From Vreelandella neptunia (GTDB lineage: Bacteria; Pseudomonadota; Gammaproteobacteria; Pseudomonadales; Halomonadaceae): DNA of 64,000 nucleotides. A model generated the notes under the pieces. It was not told where the DNA came from and ran no database searches. It saw only the letters and a program-made list of their open reading frames with translations. The stretch spans positions 55,896-119,895 of the forward strand of contig NZ_JAKVTW010000016.1 in assembly GCF_022489065.1 (NCBI RefSeq), read 5' to 3'. Numbering within the stretch: position 1 is the stretch's first letter; every line of letters starts with the position of its first letter. Of the stretch, positions 37,487-47,490 are shown piece after piece. A program made the translations under genes and the position numbers.

Positions 37487-39268
37487 TTATTCGGCGGCTG
37501 TTTCCGCTTTGGCTTTTTGGCGCAGGCGGATGTTTAAATCTTTCAACTGCTCAGGGCTGACCTCGCCCGGCGCATTAGTCATTAAACAAGCAGCGCTTTG
37601 GGTTTTCGGGAAAGCAATCACTTCACGAATGGTTTTAGCACCTACCATCAGCATGACCAACCGATCCAAACCAAAGGCTAAGCCGCCATGGGGTGGCGCG
37701 CCGTACTGCAACGCATCCAGCAAGAAGCCGAATTTCTCTTGGGCTTCTTCTTCACCAATACCCAGAATTTCAAATACGGTGCTTTGCATGGTTTGGTCGT
37801 GGATACGAATAGATCCGCCGCCCAGCTCTGTACCGTTGAGCACCATATCGTAAGCGCGTGAAAGCGCATTTGCAGGGTCTGCCTTCAGCTCTTCCGGTGT
37901 GCAGGAAGGCGCCGTGAAGGGGTGGTGCAGCGGGCTTAAGCGACCGTTGTCGTCGGCTTCAAACATCGGGAAGTCGACCACCCATAGCGGTGCCCACTCC
38001 TGGGTGTAGAGCTCAAGGTCAGCACCGAGCTTCACGCGCAGCGCGCCAATCGCTTCGTTAACGATGCGGGCTTTATCGGCGCCGAAGAAGATGATGTCGC
38101 CATCTTCCGCGCCCACGCGGTCGAGCAACTCTTCAACGATGTTTTCCATAAACTTGACGATCGGCGACTGCAGACCCTCAAGCCCTTTGGCGCGCTCGTT
38201 GACCTTGATCCATGCCAAACCTTTGGCGCCGTAAATGCCAACAAACTTGGTGTATTCATCGATCTCTTTGCGCGACAACTTGGCACCGCCGGGGACTTTT
38301 AATGCCGCGACGCGACCATCGTCCGCACTCGCGGGACCGGAGAAGACTTTGAAATCGACCTGCTGCATAAGGTCGTCAACATCGGTCAGCTCGAGCGGAA
38401 TACGTAGATCCGGCTTATCAGAACCGAATCGATCCATCGCTTCCTGCCAAGTCATGCGCGGGAATTCAGGCAACTCGACCTTAAGCACTTCCTGAAACAA
38501 CTGACGAATCATGGCTTCAGTAATGCCCATGATGTCGTTCTCTTCCACAAATGACGCCTCGATATCAATCTGGGTGAACTCAGGCTGACGGTCGGCGCGC
38601 AAATCTTCATCGCGGAAGCACTTGGCAATCTGGTAGTAGCGATCAAAGCCCGCCACCATCAATAGCTGTTTGAACAGCTGCGGCGACTGGGGCAGCGCAA
38701 AGAAGCTACCCGCATGGGTACGGCTAGGCACTAGGTAATCACGGGCGCCTTCGGGGGTGGCTCGAGTGAGTACCGGTGTTTCGATATCCAGAAAGCCCTG
38801 GTTTTCGAGGTATGCACGGACGTTGTGCGAAATACGCGAACGCAGGCGCAGCTTTTCAATCATATCCGGACGACGCAGGTCGATGTAGCGATGCTTAAGA
38901 CGCACCTCCTCACCCACTTTGCCATGCTCATCCAGCTGGAAAGGCGGGGTAATCGCCGTATTAAGTACTTCGACGTCTTTCGCCAGCACTTCAATCATGC
39001 CTGTTGGCATGTTGGGGTTTTGAGTACCTTCAGGGCGCAGCCGAACGCGTCCAGTGATGCGCAGGACATACTCACTGCGGGCACGGTCGGCAGTGGCGAA
39101 CGCCTCGGCGGTATCGGGGTCGACCACGAATTGAGCGATGCCGTCGCGATCGCGCATATCGAGGAAAATTACCCCACCGTGGTCACGGCGGCGATGAACC
39201 CATCCGCATACCGTAACCGTTTGATCCACCAAAGTTTCGTTTAGCTGGCCGCAATAATGGCTGCGCAT
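37487..39268 (-). CDS. aspS: Aspartyl-tRNA synthetase
   Basis: Charges tRNA-Asp in the cytoplasm. The 593-residue class IIb enzyme has an N-terminal OB domain ([20 protein letters not shown], about 17-36), motif 2 [21 protein letters not shown] and motif 3 [13 protein letters not shown] near the C terminus. The start at 39268 ([13 protein letters not shown]) matches the family; the longer ORF to 39295 includes nine unlikely residues. It follows an FmdB-family gene by 65 bases and ends with a strong terminator. Confidence 0.98.
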   Translation of the reverse strand: MRSHYCGQLNETLVDQTVTVCGWVHRRRDHGGVIFLDMRDRDGIAQFVVDPDTAEAFATADRARSEYVLRITGRVRLRPEGTQNPNMPTGMIEVLAKDVEVLNTAITPPFQLDEHGKVGEEVRLKHRYIDLRRPDMIEKLRLRSRISHNVRAYLENQGFLDIETPVLTRATPEGARDYLVPSRTHAGSFFALPQSPQLFKQLLMVAGFDRYYQIAKCFRDEDLRADRQPEFTQIDIEASFVEENDIMGITEAMIRQLFQEVLKVELPEFPRMTWQEAMDRFGSDKPDLRIPLELTDVDDLMQQVDFKVFSGPASADDGRVAALKVPGGAKLSRKEIDEYTKFVGIYGAKGLAWIKVNERAKGLEGLQSPIVKFMENIVEELLDRVGAEDGDIIFFGADKARIVNEAIGALRVKLGADLELYTQEWAPLWVVDFPMFEADDNGRLSPLHHPFTAPSCTPEELKADPANALSRAYDMVLNGTELGGGSIRIHDQTMQSTVFEILGIGEEEAQEKFGFLLDALQYGAPPHGGLAFGLDRLVMLMVGAKTIREVIAFPKTQSAACLMTNAPGEVSPEQLKDLNIRLRQKAKAETAAE

Positions 39269-39333
39269 GTCAAATCCTGTTCTGTTTCGTGGCAATTAAT
39301 TTGTCGCGGGCGTCCCGACCCTGACCACCGCAG

Positions 39334-39633
39334 CTACGCTGCGGCGCCTTTGTCACTGGGAGTAGCGCTCTTAGCGGTAGCACTGGTATCGCTTGATTTA
39401 GCGGTATCTGGCGAGGCAGTTTTGCCGTCAGCGACCAGGTTCTTTTTGCTACCCGTTTTGAAATCGGTTTCATACCAACCGCCACCGGCCAAGCGGAAAC
39501 CCGCTGCCGAGACCAGTCGTTCCAAGCCATCGCTTTGGCATGCTGGGCAATCCTTGAGAGGATCAGCGCTTATTTTTTGCAATTTTTCCAGACGATGGCC
39601 GCAGGCCTTGCACTCATATTCATAGATGGGCAT
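39334..39633 (-). CDS. FmdB-family zinc-ribbon protein
   Basis: A 99-residue protein. Start at 39633 (MPIYEYECKACGHRLEKLQ) matches the FmdB family. The zinc ribbon has two CxxC pairs (CKACG and CPACQ) within the first 40 residues, then a GGGWYETDFK motif and a low-complexity Ser/Thr/Ala/Lys tail. The FmdB family is often annotated as a regulator but its function is not established here. It lies upstream of aspS in the order seen in Pseudomonas. Confidence 0.92.
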   Translation of the reverse strand: MPIYEYECKACGHRLEKLQKISADPLKDCPACQSDGLERLVSAAGFRLAGGGWYETDFKTGSKKNLVADGKTASPDTAKSSDTSATAKSATPSDKGAAA

Positions 39634-39869
39634 GTTAATGGCTCCTAAAAAGCTCAACCCTGACAGACTCAGCTCTGACATACTCAGTCATAAAAGACTA
39701 AGTGCTGAAAGAAAAGATTGGTGGCGAAACAAACGCTGCCAGGCTGCCAATATGTGGCCAGTCGGGATAAATTCCAAGGCTGCGGTTGATAAAGCGCCGC
39801 CATTATACCCTTTTGTGACCCCTACCGAGCAAGGTTATGCAGCCTTCGGTAACTATTGGAGAGAATAAA

Positions 39870-40811
39870 ATGCCTTATGCCGTGATATTAGACGCACAGA
39901 GCCTAGGCCCTGAGATCAATTTAAGCGCTATTAAAGAGTCGGTCTCACACCTTGAGGTGTTTGAGCAAAGCACAACCCAGCAAGCGCAGGAGCGTTTGAT
40001 CGATGCAGATATCGCCATCGTTAATAAGGTGGTGCTGAATGCAGAGACACTACGGCAATTGCCCAAGCTGCGCTTGATCTGTGTGCTGGCAACAGGCCTC
40101 AATAACATCGATATGGAGACCGCCAAGGCTCAAGGCATCCAGGTTAAGAACGTTGCGGCTTACGGTACTGCCAGCGTTTCACAGCACACGTTAATGTTGA
40201 TGCTTGCATTAGCTAATCGTTTGCCCCGCTATCAGCGTGATGTGGCCGCAGGCGAATGGCAGCGTAGCGCTTTTTTCTGCTTGCAGGATTACCCGACCCT
40301 GCAGCTGTCCGGCAAGCGGTTAATCATGGTGGGTCAAGGCGAGTTAGGCAGTGAAGTAGCACGCTTGGCAGAGGCTTTTGGAATGCAAGTGACGTTTGCT
40401 GCACGCCCAGGAAATGAGGCTAATGATGAGCGTCCTGCGCTGGATGAGCTACTTCCCGATGCGGACGTGATCAGCTTGCACTGCCCTCTTAGTGAAGCTA
40501 CCAAGCATTTAATAAATCGAGAGCGCTTATCTCGCGCTAAGCCTTCACTGCTGTTGGTCAACTGCGCCCGAGGAGAGGTTATCGATGAAGATGCCGCACT
40601 AGAAGCGCTACGCAATGGAAAGCTAGGCGGACTGGGCGTGGATGTGCTGCCCGCGGAACCGCCCCGAGATGGACATGCACTGCTGGATGCCCTTAACGAG
40701 TCGCTTAACTTAATCGTTACGCCTCACAACGCCTGGATCACGCCGGAAGCTCGCCAGAATATTGTTAGCCTGACGGCTAACAATATCCGTGAATGGAAAG
40801 ACGCAAAATAG
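39870..40811 (+). CDS. D-2-hydroxyacid dehydrogenase (glycerate/hydroxypyruvate type)
   Basis: A 313-residue NAD(P)-dependent dehydrogenase. The Rossmann loop GQGELGSEVARLAEAFG (about 151-167) and the catalytic Arg, Glu, His (NCARGEVIDEDAAL; VDVLPAEPPRDGHALL; VTPHNAW) are present. The family covers hydroxypyruvate, glyoxylate and 4-phosphoerythronate reduction; the substrate cannot be fixed. The start at 39870 (MPYAVILDAQSLGPE) has GGAGAGA five bases upstream; the ORF to 39837 adds 11 residues. It is convergent with acyP across a hairpin. Confidence 0.9.
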   Translation: MPYAVILDAQSLGPEINLSAIKESVSHLEVFEQSTTQQAQERLIDADIAIVNKVVLNAETLRQLPKLRLICVLATGLNNIDMETAKAQGIQVKNVAAYGTASVSQHTLMLMLALANRLPRYQRDVAAGEWQRSAFFCLQDYPTLQLSGKRLIMVGQGELGSEVARLAEAFGMQVTFAARPGNEANDERPALDELLPDADVISLHCPLSEATKHLINRERLSRAKPSLLLVNCARGEVIDEDAALEALRNGKLGGLGVDVLPAEPPRDGHALLDALNESLNLIVTPHNAWITPEARQNIVSLTANNIREWKDAK

Positions 40812-40836
40812 TACCTTGCCAATACTCTATGATTCT

Positions 40837-40862
40837 CAATAGGGCCTTTACTGGCCCTATTG
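40837..40862. repeat. 10-bp-stem hairpin at the acyP 3' end
   Basis: CAATAGGGCC at 40837-40846 pairs with GGCCCTATTG at 40853-40862 around a six-base loop. The right arm contains the acyP stop codon. There is no T-run on either strand, so termination would need Rho or another mechanism. The dehydrogenase and acyP converge here. Confidence 0.75.
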
Positions 40863-41132
40863 GGTGCTAAAGTGGCTAGGCACGCGACCATTATCGAGCA
40901 CATCGAGCTCAACGTGAGTGACGTGAGCCCCCTCTGAGCCCTGCCATAGCCACTCGGTTAATAGTTTGACCGCGTCTGTATGCCCGCACATAAGCACCTC
41001 GACGCGTCCATCGGGTAGGTTTTTAGCGTAACCGGTAATGCTATGTTGAAGCGCTTTCTCTTGCGCAGCGCGGCGATACCAGACGCCCTGGACCTTACCT
41101 GTCACTAAGGCGCGTACACAGCAAGTAGCCAT
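40857..41132 (-). CDS. acyP: Acylphosphatase
   Basis: A 91-residue enzyme that hydrolyses acyl phosphates. The active-site arginine is in VTGKVQGVWYRRAAQ (about 16-17) and the asparagine in GYAKNLPDGRVEV. The start at 41132 (MATCCVRALVTG) gives normal length; an ORF to 41156 adds eight residues. It lies downstream of the yihY-type gene, 25 bases apart, and its stop lies inside a hairpin. Confidence 0.93.
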   Translation of the reverse strand: MATCCVRALVTGKVQGVWYRRAAQEKALQHSITGYAKNLPDGRVEVLMCGHTDAVKLLTEWLWQGSEGAHVTHVELDVLDNGRVPSHFSTQ

Positions 41133-41157
41133 ACTCTCACTCCTCCCTACCAGCAAA

Positions 41158-42057
41158 TTACATGTATTCGTGCTTGATCAGCACCGCGCTATTACGCGGG
41201 ATCAATGCGCGTCCACGGCGCAACAACAATGATCTAGTGAATGCTGCCCCAAATAGCAGTATCAGAGAACTGTAGTAAACCCATAGCAAAATCATTACCA
41301 CTGACCCTGCAGCGCCGTAGGTTGAAGCGGTGGCGGTATACGCCAGATAAATCGCAATGACACTGCGGCCTAGGGTAAATAATACGGCGGTAACAACCGC
41401 GCCAATAAGCACGTCCTGCCAGCGCAGCACAACGTCAGGAAGCACTTTAAAAATGGTGGCGAATAGCAAGGTAACCACACCCAGCGAGATTAGCGACTCA
41501 ACCGACGTTGTTAACAAGCTGGCATAGGGAACTAAGTTATCGGCAGCTTGAAGCATTCCGCGCAGCACGACCCCCATTACCAATGAGACTAATAATATAA
41601 ATCCAATGGAGAGCACCACCGTTAGCGACAGCAAGCGATTTTTAATAAACAGAAATACGCTGTTAGAGGTAGGCTTAGCCGTTACGCCCCAAATGGTATT
41701 CAGTGAGAACTGCATTTGGGCGAACACGGTTGTCGCACCAATCACCAGCGCGCCAACGCCTAATATGGTTGGCAGAATACCTGACTCTTCAATTCTTGAT
41801 TGTGCGACGGCCTCTTGGATAGCCAGTGCCGCGTCCACGCCTAATGTACCCTGCAACTGAGCAACAATTTGACCTTGAGCCGCTTCTTCCCCCATAACAA
41901 CGCCGATCACGGTGACCGCAATGATGATCGTTGGTGCCAGTGAGAAAAGCGTGTAAAACGCCAGTGAGCCAGCATAGCTAAAGGCATTACGTTCTAACCA
42001 TAGAGCGGTCGCGTCTTGGGTTACCTTCCACCAAAAGTTAGCTGCACGTTTAATCAT
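41158..42057 (-). CDS. YihY/BrkB family inner-membrane protein
   Basis: A 299-residue inner-membrane protein with six or more helices. The family signature AFSYAGSLAFYTLFSLAPTI (first helix, about 25-45) is present, followed by VIGATTVFAQMQFSLNTIWG and the C-terminal helices (VMILLWVYYSSLILLFGAAF). The old label ribonuclease BN is not supported. The start at 42057 (MIKRAANFWWK) has GGGAGTGG close upstream; the longer ORF to 42150 is implausible. Confidence 0.9.
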   Translation of the reverse strand: MIKRAANFWWKVTQDATALWLERNAFSYAGSLAFYTLFSLAPTIIIAVTVIGVVMGEEAAQGQIVAQLQGTLGVDAALAIQEAVAQSRIEESGILPTILGVGALVIGATTVFAQMQFSLNTIWGVTAKPTSNSVFLFIKNRLLSLTVVLSIGFILLVSLVMGVVLRGMLQAADNLVPYASLLTTSVESLISLGVVTLLFATIFKVLPDVVLRWQDVLIGAVVTAVLFTLGRSVIAIYLAYTATASTYGAAGSVVMILLWVYYSSLILLFGAAFTRSLLLRRGRALIPRNSAVLIKHEYM

Positions 42058-42176
42058 ATCCACTCCCTGGTTCATTGGTATTGAGCTGTTTTTTCTAGCA
42101 TACCTAACCCCAGCGTTTAGCGCAGTTTTCTGGTACGTTGCATCTCTCATCTCACCAAACCAAAAAGGAAGCTTGG

Positions 42177-43271
42177 ATGGCCACCGATATTGCGCGTTCA
42201 GAGTCCGCCTGCGACTTCGACTGTTTGGTGTTTATTGGTCGCTTTCAACCTCCTCACCTCGGGCATCTAGCGATTATTCGTGAAGCGCTCAAACGCGCAC
42301 GCCAAGTGATCGTATTGGTTGGCTCATCCTGGCAGGCGCGCTCGTTACGCAATCCGTGGCGATTTGATGAGCGTCAAGCCATGCTTCGCGCGGGATTTGA
42401 TGAGGCAGACAACCAACGTTTAGAAATAACGCCCCTACTCGATGCCCTCTACAATGACGACGTTTGGGTACGGGACGTGCAGCGCAAAGTGCGTGATTTA
42501 GCCGCGCCCGCGAATGCTCGTCTTCCACGCATTGGCTTAATTGGAGCCAGCCGAGGGCAGTCAAGCTACTACCTTTCGTTATTCCCCCAGTGGGAGTCGG
42601 TTAGCGTGCCTTCGGTCGAGGGGATTTCAGCCAGCCAGATTCGTGAGCGCTTGTTTCGTTCGCCGAGCTCAACGGATGACTATTTGAGCACCGGCGCATA
42701 CCACGACCTCCCCCCCGGTGTGGTCGACAGTGTAAAAAAGTTCTGTCAGGTCAGCGCCTACCAGCAACTCTTGGAAGAGCAGCAATTATTGGATCAGTAC
42801 CGCAAGGCGTGGGCTCAAGCGCCCTATCCGCCTATTTTTGTTACGGTGAATGCGGTAGTGGTGCAGTCAGGTCATGTTCTATTGGTTCGGCGGACAGCGG
42901 CACCGGGCAAAGGACTTTACGCCCTCCCCGGGGGATTTATTAATCCTCATGAACGTTTGCTGGATGCCTGTTTACGAGAGTTGCGCGAACGCCTGCGATT
43001 AAAAGTCCCGGAACCCGTTCTTAAAGGATCTCTACGTGGCCAGCGGCTGTTTGATGAACCTCACCGCAGTTGGCGTGGCCGCACATTGGCGGAAGCTTTC
43101 TACTTTGCACTGCGCCCAGATCAACAGCTGCCTCGCCTCAAGCCAGTTAAAGGCGGAGACCATGCACGTTGGGTGGCGCTTGCCGACCTTGAGCCTGAGA
43201 GCCTTTTTGAAGACCACTTTTTTATCATACAAAACTTTTTGGGCCTACCCGCGGACTTCGGCAGTAGCTAA
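42177..43271 (+). CDS. nadM: Bifunctional NMN adenylyltransferase and Nudix-domain protein
   Basis: A 364-residue protein with two domains. The N-terminal half is a nucleotidyltransferase (FIGRFQPPHLGHLAII, HxGH-type motif, about 18-33, and SASQIRERLF) that makes NAD from NMN. The C-terminal half (about 210-355) is a Nudix fold. Its Nudix box reads GGFINPHERLLDACLRELRE followed by RLRL. The first glutamates are kept (E268, E271), but the next position, normally Glu, is Arg272, so the hydrolase may be impaired. The start at 42177 (MATDIARSESAC) follows AAAAAGGAA. It is divergent from the yihY-type gene and convergent with the LysR regulator. Confidence 0.9.
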   Translation: MATDIARSESACDFDCLVFIGRFQPPHLGHLAIIREALKRARQVIVLVGSSWQARSLRNPWRFDERQAMLRAGFDEADNQRLEITPLLDALYNDDVWVRDVQRKVRDLAAPANARLPRIGLIGASRGQSSYYLSLFPQWESVSVPSVEGISASQIRERLFRSPSSTDDYLSTGAYHDLPPGVVDSVKKFCQVSAYQQLLEEQQLLDQYRKAWAQAPYPPIFVTVNAVVVQSGHVLLVRRTAAPGKGLYALPGGFINPHERLLDACLRELRERLRLKVPEPVLKGSLRGQRLFDEPHRSWRGRTLAEAFYFALRPDQQLPRLKPVKGGDHARWVALADLEPESLFEDHFFIIQNFLGLPADFGSS

Positions 43272-43294
43272 AGCACTTCGCTGCCGGGTCAGAG

Positions 43295-44212
43295 TTATGC
43301 TTGCAGAAAATCCCGCGGCAGTTTCATCATTTGTCGCCACAGCCGCTCTACACCCGGCTTATGCACCATAGAGCAGCGGTATAGACGAATCTCCAAGGGA
43401 ATATCCCAACTCTGGTCACTCGCCCTGACTAAACGGCCGCTTTTTAGCTCTTCACGAATACAAAAATCGGGTATCCAAGCCACACCGACGCCTTGCAATA
43501 CCATGCCTTTTAAGCCTTCGGCCATGGCTGTTTCGTACACTGTGCGGAGTTTCATTCGTAGCGGGTCATTTTTTAGCAGCATACGTACACTGCGGCCTAA
43601 AAAAGCCCCCTGGGTATAAGAAAGATAAGGAATTGAAGTGTCGTGCTGAAGTGAAAATTTGGGCTTTCCCTGCACATCAGGGAGTGAAACGGGCAACATA
43701 TTGACCTTACCAATCGAGAAGGAGGGAAATACCTCCGCATCCAACTGCATAGTGGCAAAGGGGTCGTAATAGGCGAGCATTAGATCGCAGTTCCCCTCCC
43801 GCAGCACATGGATCGCCTCTCCTACGTTCATGGCCACCAAACGCGTTGGCAACTCGCCCAAGCCCTGCTGCAAACGAGATATCCAGGGGGGATAAAAACT
43901 CAATGCAAGTGAGTGTGCCGCCACGATATCGAGCGCCTCATTGGCGATAGATAGGCCCCGCAGATGGCTAAGCGATTCGTTTAGTTGCTCGACCAGGTTG
44001 CGTGCCGTTACTAAAAACAGCTGCCCTTCTGGCGTCAGCCCTACGGGAGTGGTAGATCGATCTACAAGGGTCACATCAACAGCTTGTTCCAACGCCCTTA
44101 TACGGCGACTGAAAGCCGGCTGTGTAACGTGCCGTTGCCGCGCTGATGCGGAGAAACTACGTGTGTTGGCGAGCGCTACAAAGTCCTCTAGCCATTTTGT
44201 TTCAAGATTCAC
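43295..44212 (-). CDS. LysR-family transcriptional regulator
   Basis: A 305-residue regulator with the LysR winged helix (WLEDFVALANTRSFSASARQ, about 6-25, and QPAFSRRIRALEQA) and a C-terminal effector domain. I place the start at the GTG at 44212 (reading VNLETKWLEDFV as MNLETKWLEDFV) because AAGGAG lies seven bases upstream, a much better site than for the ATG at 44236. The effector and targets are unknown. It lies 62 bases after cls on the same strand. Confidence 0.9.
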   Translation of the reverse strand: MNLETKWLEDFVALANTRSFSASARQRHVTQPAFSRRIRALEQAVDVTLVDRSTTPVGLTPEGQLFLVTARNLVEQLNESLSHLRGLSIANEALDIVAAHSLALSFYPPWISRLQQGLGELPTRLVAMNVGEAIHVLREGNCDLMLAYYDPFATMQLDAEVFPSFSIGKVNMLPVSLPDVQGKPKFSLQHDTSIPYLSYTQGAFLGRSVRMLLKNDPLRMKLRTVYETAMAEGLKGMVLQGVGVAWIPDFCIREELKSGRLVRASDQSWDIPLEIRLYRCSMVHKPGVERLWRQMMKLPRDFLQA

Positions 44213-44274
44213 CCGGTGACTCCTTGTCTCACCCATCGTGCTCGCATAGTGATTTCTCTTTTGCACTCAACAAA

Positions 44275-45693
44275 TTATTGAACCGGTGCCATTAGGTAAG
44301 CAGCACGTGAGACGACTTTCATCCACACAGAGCGTTGATTGATTTCATCGATGCTCACCCTGCGGCATTGTGCAAAGTCATTTTCCAGCATTACTTCTAC
44401 GTCAGCAGCAAAGTCATGGCTTGGTATAAAGGCGGTTATTTCAAAATTTAACCGAAACGAACGATTATCCAGATTTACTGTTCCCACCGTTGCCGCTTCA
44501 CTATCTACCAGCATTACTTTTTGATGTAAAAAGCCAGGAAGATAACGGTATATTTTTACACCTGCCCTTATCATGTCAGGTAGAAACGAGAACGCTGATA
44601 GAAAAACCAATAAATGATCTGGGCGCTCAGGAATCATGACACGCACATCGACACCCCGCATAGCGGCAAGGCGGAGCGCATCCTGAACACCCTGGTCAGG
44701 CACAAAATAGGGGCTTGTCACCCACAGGCGCTGTTTTGCACTATGAATTACCTGCTGTACGAGCAGACTGGCCGTGTCTTGGCGATCGGCGGGGCCAGAC
44801 GGCACGATGACGACATGATGGTCGGTAGATGCGGACGTCTCTGCCATCCAGTTAAGGCTAATCACCTCATCGGTAGCCCAGTGCCAATCTTCCCAGAATG
44901 CTTCCTGCAGGCCCAGCACACTTGGCCCTTGTAACTTGAGATGAGTGTCCCTCCAGGCACCATGGCGCGGATCCTCGCCTAAATATTCGACCCCGACATT
45001 GAAGCCGCCTACCCACCCCTGCTTGCCATCAATAACCGTTACCTTGCGGTGATTGCGGAAATTAAGCTGGAAGCGATGCTTGAAGCCCCGAGAAGAGCGA
45101 AAAGCACTTACCGCAACCCCGTCACTGATCAGTTCGTTGAGGTAGCCATCGCTCAACTTGCGGCTACCTACTTCATCGTAAAGAAAATAGACCCGCACCC
45201 CGCGCTGGGCGGCACGTTGCAGATGATGCTTCAAGCGTTGTCCCAGCGCATCGCTGCGGACAATAAAAAACTGTATCAACACATAGTGCTGGGCACTATC
45301 AATACCGGCAAAAAGGCTCTCAAACGTCGCTTGCCCGTCAATAAGCAGCGTTGCGTGGTTGCCGTGGGTCAATGGCATCATGGCAAGTTGTTCAACTGCC
45401 TGGATATCCGCATTGCTGGAGGGCGCCACAAAAGGCTCCACATTGGCTCTATAACGCACCAGCACCCGGCGTAGTACGGTGTCACGCTGCCCTCGGGCCG
45501 ATACATAGCCATAAAAACGCGGCCGGCCAAAGAACCAGTACGCGGGAAGAGCAACGTAGGGAAAGGTAAGCAGCGATATGATCCACGCCACCGCCCCCTG
45601 AGAGGTCCGGCTGGACATAAGCGCCATAATGGCTGACACAATGCCCATCAGGTGTATCAATAAGATGCCCGTCCCTAGCAACCAGGAGGTCAT
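44275..45693 (-). CDS. cls: Cardiolipin synthase
   Basis: A 472-residue phospholipase-D-type enzyme. Two N-terminal membrane helices (about 5-25 and 35-53) are followed by two HKD motifs: the first reads NFRNHRKVTVIDGKQGWVGG (about 215-235), the second FLHQKVMLVDSEAATVGTVN (about 395-415). It joins two phosphatidylglycerols to cardiolipin. Length and layout fit ClsA. The gene starts just after a terminator that closes fumA, so it has its own promoter or one shared with the downstream regulator. Confidence 0.94.
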   Translation of the reverse strand: MTSWLLGTGILLIHLMGIVSAIMALMSSRTSQGAVAWIISLLTFPYVALPAYWFFGRPRFYGYVSARGQRDTVLRRVLVRYRANVEPFVAPSSNADIQAVEQLAMMPLTHGNHATLLIDGQATFESLFAGIDSAQHYVLIQFFIVRSDALGQRLKHHLQRAAQRGVRVYFLYDEVGSRKLSDGYLNELISDGVAVSAFRSSRGFKHRFQLNFRNHRKVTVIDGKQGWVGGFNVGVEYLGEDPRHGAWRDTHLKLQGPSVLGLQEAFWEDWHWATDEVISLNWMAETSASTDHHVVIVPSGPADRQDTASLLVQQVIHSAKQRLWVTSPYFVPDQGVQDALRLAAMRGVDVRVMIPERPDHLLVFLSAFSFLPDMIRAGVKIYRYLPGFLHQKVMLVDSEAATVGTVNLDNRSFRLNFEITAFIPSHDFAADVEVMLENDFAQCRRVSIDEINQRSVWMKVVSRAAYLMAPVQ

Positions 45694-45706
45694 AATACAT
45701 CCTCAT

Positions 45707-45738
45707 AAAACAAGGGCCTCGCCGTCAGCGAAGCCCTT
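45707..45738 (-). terminator. Rho-independent terminator of fumA
   Basis: AAGGGCCTCGC at 45712-45722 pairs with GCGAAGCCCTT at 45728-45738, with one mismatch or G-T pair. The minus strand continues GTTTTATG. It lies between the fumA stop and the cls start. Confidence 0.75.
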
Positions 45739-45788
45739 ATGCACTTAAAAACTTATGCGTTCATAGCCTAATCAACCTTACCATTGTG

Positions 45789-47294
45789 TCACGCCGATTG
45801 AACAATAATCTCTTTCCATTTGGCAGGCCCCGTTTGATGAACCGAAGTGCCTTTACTATCAACAGCAACGGTCACCGGCATATCTTCGACCTCGAATTCA
45901 TAGATCGCCTCCATGCCCAAGTCTTCAAACCCAACAATCCGTGATTTCTTGATCGCCTGGGCAACCAAGTAAGCAGCCCCTCCCACGGCCATGAGGTAGA
46001 CCGCCTCATTATCGCGAATAGCATCAATGGCCATCTGGCCGCGCTCGGCCTTGCCTACCATCCCTAGCAGGCCAGTCTCTTCCAGCATGGTGCGGGTAAA
46101 CTTATCCATGCGAGTAGCGGTGGTCGGACCTGCAGGACCAACGACTTCATCACCAATGGGATCAACCGGGCCAACGTAGTAGATAAAGCGGCCTCGCATA
46201 TCCACGGGCAGCGGCTCACCCTTGGCCAGCATATCCACCATGCGCTTGTGGGCAGCATCGCGGCCGGTTAACAGCTTGCCGTTCAGAAGCAAGGTATCAC
46301 CAGGTTGCCAGGTTTTGACTTCAGCAGGTGTCACCGTATCAAGATTGACACGCTTGACGTTCTCGCCCGCCTCACGGGTGATTTCCGGCCAATCTTCGAG
46401 CTTAGGTGCTTCAAGCGTCGCAGGGCCTGAGCCATCCAGGGTGAAGTGGACATGACGCGTCGCCGCGCAGTTGGGAATAATCGCGACGGGCTTGTTAGCG
46501 GCATGGGTCGGGTAGTCTTTGACCTTGATATCCAGCACGGTGGTCAAACCGCCTAGGCCTTGGGCTCCGATACCACTCTTGTTGACCTTATCGAACAGTT
46601 CTAACCGCAGCTCTTCGGCACGGTTGCTGGGGCCGCGAGCTTGCAGGTCCTGAATATCAATAGGATCCAGCAGCGCTTCTTTGGCAATCAACATGGCCTT
46701 TTCGGCGGTGCCGCCGATACCAATCCCCAGCATACCGGGCGGACACCAGCCAGCGCCCATCTTGGGTAACTGTTCCATCACCCAATCAACCACGCTATCG
46801 GAGGGGTTGAGCATGGCGAACTTGGATTTTGCCTCGCTGCCACCACCCTTCGCGGCCACGTGAATATCGACACTGTCGCCAGGCACAATCGAGTGGTGAA
46901 TAATCGCCGGCGTGTTGTCTTTGGTGTTGGCCCGTTTGCCATCAGGATCCGCCAGCACAGAGGCACGCAGGATATTATCTGGCAGCAAATACGCGCGACG
47001 CACACCTTCGTTGATCATGTCGTCCAGGCTCATGTCCGCTTCCCAGGTGACATTCATGCCCACGTGAACAAACACGGTGACGATGCCGGTATCCTGGCAA
47101 ATAGGGCGATGCCCGGTGGCGCACATGCGCGAGTTAATCAAAATCTGTGCGATAGCGTCTTTAGCGGCAGGGTTCTCTTCACGCTCGTAGGCCGCGGCCA
47201 TCGCATCAATAAAATCTTTAGGGTGGTAATAAGAGATGTACTGCAGAGCATCGGCAACGCTTTGGATAACATCGTCCTGGCGAATCACGGTCAT
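45789..47294 (-). CDS. fumA: Class I fumarate hydratase
   Basis: Interconverts fumarate and malate in the citric acid cycle. The 501-residue enzyme belongs to the oxygen-sensitive [4Fe-4S] class, shown by the cluster-ligand motifs RMCATGHRPICQDTGIVTVF (about 57-76) and AIIPNCAATRHVHF. The C-terminal half holds the beta domain (GPAGPTTATRMDKFTRTMLE). This is the larger class (FumA/FumB), not FumC. It is alone with its own terminator. Confidence 0.96.
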   Translation of the reverse strand: MTVIRQDDVIQSVADALQYISYYHPKDFIDAMAAAYEREENPAAKDAIAQILINSRMCATGHRPICQDTGIVTVFVHVGMNVTWEADMSLDDMINEGVRRAYLLPDNILRASVLADPDGKRANTKDNTPAIIHHSIVPGDSVDIHVAAKGGGSEAKSKFAMLNPSDSVVDWVMEQLPKMGAGWCPPGMLGIGIGGTAEKAMLIAKEALLDPIDIQDLQARGPSNRAEELRLELFDKVNKSGIGAQGLGGLTTVLDIKVKDYPTHAANKPVAIIPNCAATRHVHFTLDGSGPATLEAPKLEDWPEITREAGENVKRVNLDTVTPAEVKTWQPGDTLLLNGKLLTGRDAAHKRMVDMLAKGEPLPVDMRGRFIYYVGPVDPIGDEVVGPAGPTTATRMDKFTRTMLEETGLLGMVGKAERGQMAIDAIRDNEAVYLMAVGGAAYLVAQAIKKSRIVGFEDLGMEAIYEFEVEDMPVTVAVDSKGTSVHQTGPAKWKEIIVQSA

Positions 47295-47490
47295 GAACTA
47301 ACTGCTCCTAGGTTATCGTCTAGTCTGCGGCTTTCTTCCGCCAGTGCGGAGTTGGCCGTCTAAGCGTTAGATAAGTATACCGTATTGCCCGTTCTGCGGC
47401 AGCACTCCCCCGCTGAGAACTGATTACTTCGAGATAAATTGATCCGTGTCTTCTTTTGCAGGCAAGATAACGGTATAAAACCGTAGCAAC

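Noticed and set aside
45049..45474. 141-codon plus-strand frame opposite cls
   Set aside because: Complement of the PLD-domain coding strand; no start signal and no homology pattern.
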